From: Drosophila persimilis
Taxonomy: Eukaryota; Arthropoda; Insecta; Diptera; Drosophilidae
Length of the DNA: 64,000 nt
Reading direction: 5' to 3'
NCBI RefSeq assembly: GCF_003286085.1
Contig: NW_020825329.1
Coordinates: 1,240,001 to 1,304,000 of the forward strand
This document shows, in pieces, positions 60,481-64,000 of this stretch. Below the pieces are notes generated by a model. It was not told the DNA's origin. It made no database searches and worked only from the letters and a program-made list of their open reading frames with translations. Position 1 is the first letter of the stretch; each line of letters begins with the position of its first letter. A program made the translations under genes and the position numbers.

Positions 60481-63400
60481 CGAATATTCAGAAAAGCTAA
60501 AGCGCAGAAGCACGTACATAGACGCGTGTAAATAATTTATTATGTCGGATGTGTAGTCCTGAGGGAAAGAGATGGCGTAAATAGTCATCTTTGAGCGGAG
60601 GGATGCGAATTCATATTCATAAAAAGTAAATTAGCCAACGTATAGGTACATTTCGGAAATTGGGCCAAGAGTAGGATAAGGATAAAGCATGACAACTTAT
60701 GTGGCTCACTCGCAGCGCAGCTCAGCAATAATTATGCAACTTGAGCATATAAATTGCTGCTTTTATGCCTTTTACGACCACTCGGGCAGAAGAGGATGCT
60801 GACTTATGCTTATGAGCCCAAATCGAACTTCCACCGTAACAAAATTAATTATATCCCAATGACACTGCGTAATGAGTGATTCAGTTTAGGAGTCAGAGAA
60901 TGTACGTCCATACATAGATACATACATATGTATGTACATATGTACTGGTAATCTATTTGAATATGATGAATAGAAATAGGAAATTTAGGGAAATCGATAG
61001 TGAATCGAAATCAATTGAAGATAGTATGTATAATTATTTTCGATTGATTATTAGAACTTACACAGAGAACAGTTCGACTTCATACTATACATATATACAG
61101 AACAGACGTAATGTTCATAGTGTAGACACTTTTTTAAGAGAACAGAAAATCAAATTGACAACTCTGCAACAATAAGCAGCGTACCCTCGAAAGCAAGTCC
61201 TGTGAAACACAACTGGCAGAACTATGTATATTGTAGGTTATGTGGTTAAATTAACAATTACCTGTAATTTTTGTAATATTTATATTTTATTATATTTAGA
61301 TATTGCGGATTTGGATGGATAATTTTTCAAAATTGTCTGAGTTATCTGATCAAATAATATTTTTTTTGTCTAGAATGCTCTACCTCTCTTACATCTGGCA
61401 AATGGCACGTGAACTTAACACCAGTGTCTCGTCGAGGGGGAGCAAAAGGCCCTGGGCAATTGGCGGTGCTGTGACTCCTTTTATTGATGCAGTTAATCGT
61501 ATATCTCGGCACGCACGAACGACAAGGAGGAAAGACCAACAGTCGAGACCCCACACCCAGCCCTTGGACACGGACACCCCATTCTCTTGAGCTCCAACTC
61601 CCGAGCTGGCCAGACGGCCAGCTGGCCCATCGTCACGTTAAGCAGACGACGTACAAATGAAGTTCCTGTAAATTTCCGGTATACACCAAGGTAAATTAAA
61701 CAAAGGCAATTAAAGCGTTAATGTTCTCGAATCGTGATCCTGATACTGACACGACGACAGAGATATCTCGCCCACTCTCTTCCATGTATACGTATCCCTT
61801 GATGAAGAGTTAGTGCCAACTCCACATTCGCTAACAGCATCGGCAACGGCTGCGGCACAGGAAGAAAGGCCAAGGATGATGCGACGTGTGTGCGAAATGG
61901 CCGGTAGGATAATGCTGCAATACGGATACAGATAGAAAGAAATGCTATCCAGGCGAGTACTAAACGTATCGTTTTTAGTTATTAAATTATTGAGAAATTC
62001 TACACTGAGAAGATAAGCAGTGGATATTAGATATCAAAGCTTTTAGCTTAAAAATATGTTTGCCTCTTTTGGTGCAGACAACAGCAGTCATTATCGACTA
62101 TTGGGCTGTTAATTTAGAAAGTTTAGAAGGCAAAACTTTTCCGGATTTGTATGTGCAGTTTTTCTTTGTGCATCATCGGAGCCTTTATTGGGAAAATGGT
62201 AGCGTAGCGTAGCTTCGCTCTTGTTATAAGCTATCAATTATTTGACTTGCTACGGGATTCCTGGGAATATAGTGGGTGAGTTCGTGTTCGTGTCTGCCAC
62301 AAAACATTTGATTTAATGGTGGTGACGGTCGCCGTCGTCTGGCGCGCTGTTTTGGTCGCTTTCGTAAATATTAATGAAATTATGTATTCTTCTATTAATC
62401 GCCAGGAGGATTCACTTGCACCAACCAAAGTTCAACCCCAGTACACCTTAGTGCACCTTATAGGTTTATAGGTAGGTGGAAAAGAAGCTGCTTACTTAAC
62501 TAACAACTTGAACTTGGTTACGATTATTACACATACACCACCACGTCTTTATCTGTATTCTCATCCATACTATATGTTCATGTGTACTATCTATCTGTGT
62601 GTACCTATCTATGTCTGTATGTATGTATATATGTACATACATATAGTATATGTCACGAGGGTAGATGTCGTTTCATTTTTGCAAAACCAAAAAATCGATT
62701 TTCCATAATTCAATGTTAGAAATTTCAGATGCTAAAACTGCCAAGAATTTTTTATCCAATTTTTCACGGACCAAAAAAAAAAATTTGGGGGTGCCGTTTT
62801 GAGTTGGTTGAGCCTTGCACACAGAGGAAGTACCCTTCGAACATTGGCTTGTCCCATAGCTATCATTTGGTTATTAGAGCCATCGGGTAGGGCATTTGTA
62901 GAGCCGCGTAACAAGGATGGGACAAAGAACACACAAAACCTAAATGAAAAAAACTACCCCGACAAAAATTATAATGAAGTTGGTGGTGGCGAAGAAGGAA
63001 GGCAGAATGTGCGTTCGAAAACGAACAACTGTGAAACAGGGAATGAGCGAAAGGGAGCGGAATGGGCAATTTTTGCCACCTTCCGCCTGCTTGTGCAGTC
63101 GAAACACCACCATCACCACCCTACATCAAAATTAAAAAAAAGAAGAGAAAACAAAAAACGTAGGTTTATGTATATGTATATGCATGTATAAAAAAACCGA
63201 GATCATCCACTGTGATGAAAAAGAATCAGCCCCAGGTTTCAAGGACCACATATACATACATACTTATGCATGTACATATGGGTGGGGGTGTGCTTTTTTT
63301 GCGGAGCGTTTTATGTTGGTACGACATTAATTTGTATAGCAAGTCCATATTCGGAAAACAGAGAAAGTTAAGAGCAATGCTCTTTTACCGATGAACTGGC

Positions 63401-64000
63401 TTATTGTGGGGTTGATGGTCACCCTTCTAGGATTATATGTACATATATACTGTAGCTTTTTAATTTCTTTACGCATACATACGTACATATGTATGTATTG
63501 TTGGGGTTTTAAGAATAAATAATACAAGAAATGTACAAATGTTCGCAGTAGCCTCCCTTGGGGTGTTGAGGCACCTAGGAATTTAACGGCACTGCGCGCA
63601 TAAGGTTACTTGCGAATATTGAAAAGTAGGCGATGAATATATGTACATTCATATGTATATGTACACGCATACACATCCATACGAAATAGCTGCGTGAGCT
63701 CCTGTCAACTGAGTAGGCAGGATATGCAGAGGGTCCCAAATCAAATCATATATATTATACGCTGTACATTTGATTGTATGTACATATGTACGTAAATTAG
63801 ATAATTAATACCCTTTACTTCAATTTCCAATCATAGACAGAACCTATCAAAGAGGGAAAAAACTTCTTTGCACTTTGAGCAATCCGTTCAGTGGAGTGGT
63901 ATTTAATTTACATACAAAGACAATAAACCTTTCCATGTACATGTATGTATACACATATGTACATACATATCTACATTCATACAAATATTGATTGAGGGGT

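Larger units (their letters stand above)
48721..64000. other. Gene-free stretch, upstream or 5' region
   Basis: No supported coding gene. It contains GA and CA microsatellites, a 123-bp tandem duplication (52147-52392), DINE-1-like fragments (59014-59110, 60012-60290), a 22-G run, (ATTT)n-type DNA at 58127-58160 and a second strong - strand donor near 51160. A 31-codon frame at 57603-57698 is not convincing as a gene. Confidence 0.6.

Overview
The window looks like dot-chromosome (Muller element F) DNA from a Drosophila species. It is AT-rich and dense in CATA/TACA microsatellites and DINE-1-like repeats. It carries one large developmental gene whose product matches Drosophila Zfh2 (zinc-finger homeodomain 2), a chromosome 4 gene in D. 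melanogaster. I cannot fix the species. The DINE-type copies differ from the D. melanogaster INE-1 pattern as I remember it, so a non-melanogaster sophophoran (obscura-like) is a guess.

Layout. (1) 1 to about 6825: an endogenous Ty3/gypsy-type errantivirus on the + strand, entering from the left window edge. It has gag, pol in the -1 frame behind a TTTTTTA slippery site, an env broken by one frameshift in an A-rich tract, a purine tract and the 3' LTR. (2) 9960-29586: the complete zfh2 coding region on the - strand. Eight coding exons join through consensus splice sites with matching phases into a 3069-residue protein with three homeodomains and about 17 C2H2/U1-type zinc fingers. (3) 29618-64000: no convincing protein gene. 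This is most likely the long 5' non-coding part of zfh2 and its regulatory DNA, with candidate non-coding exons at 36176-36218, near 48518 and near 51161.

Mobile DNA outside the retrovirus: about seven long copies and at least four fragments of a DINE-1-like (Helitron-related) repeat, including two near full-length copies in inverted orientation inside one zfh2 intron; a decayed Tc1-like transposon with a doubled end motif (39347-40133); and a 437-bp non-autonomous element with CAGGCTCCG ends (18416-18852).

zfh2 is expected to encode a nuclear transcription factor used in neural, wing-hinge, leg and gut development. The retrovirus lies about 3 kb beyond its stop codon in the opposite orientation. 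No bacterial-type system, CRISPR array or evident RNA gene was seen. The observations most worth checking are the in-frame 21-residue repeats in the retroviral Pol, the inverted and direct DINE pairs around zfh2 exons, and the repeated short motifs in Zfh2.
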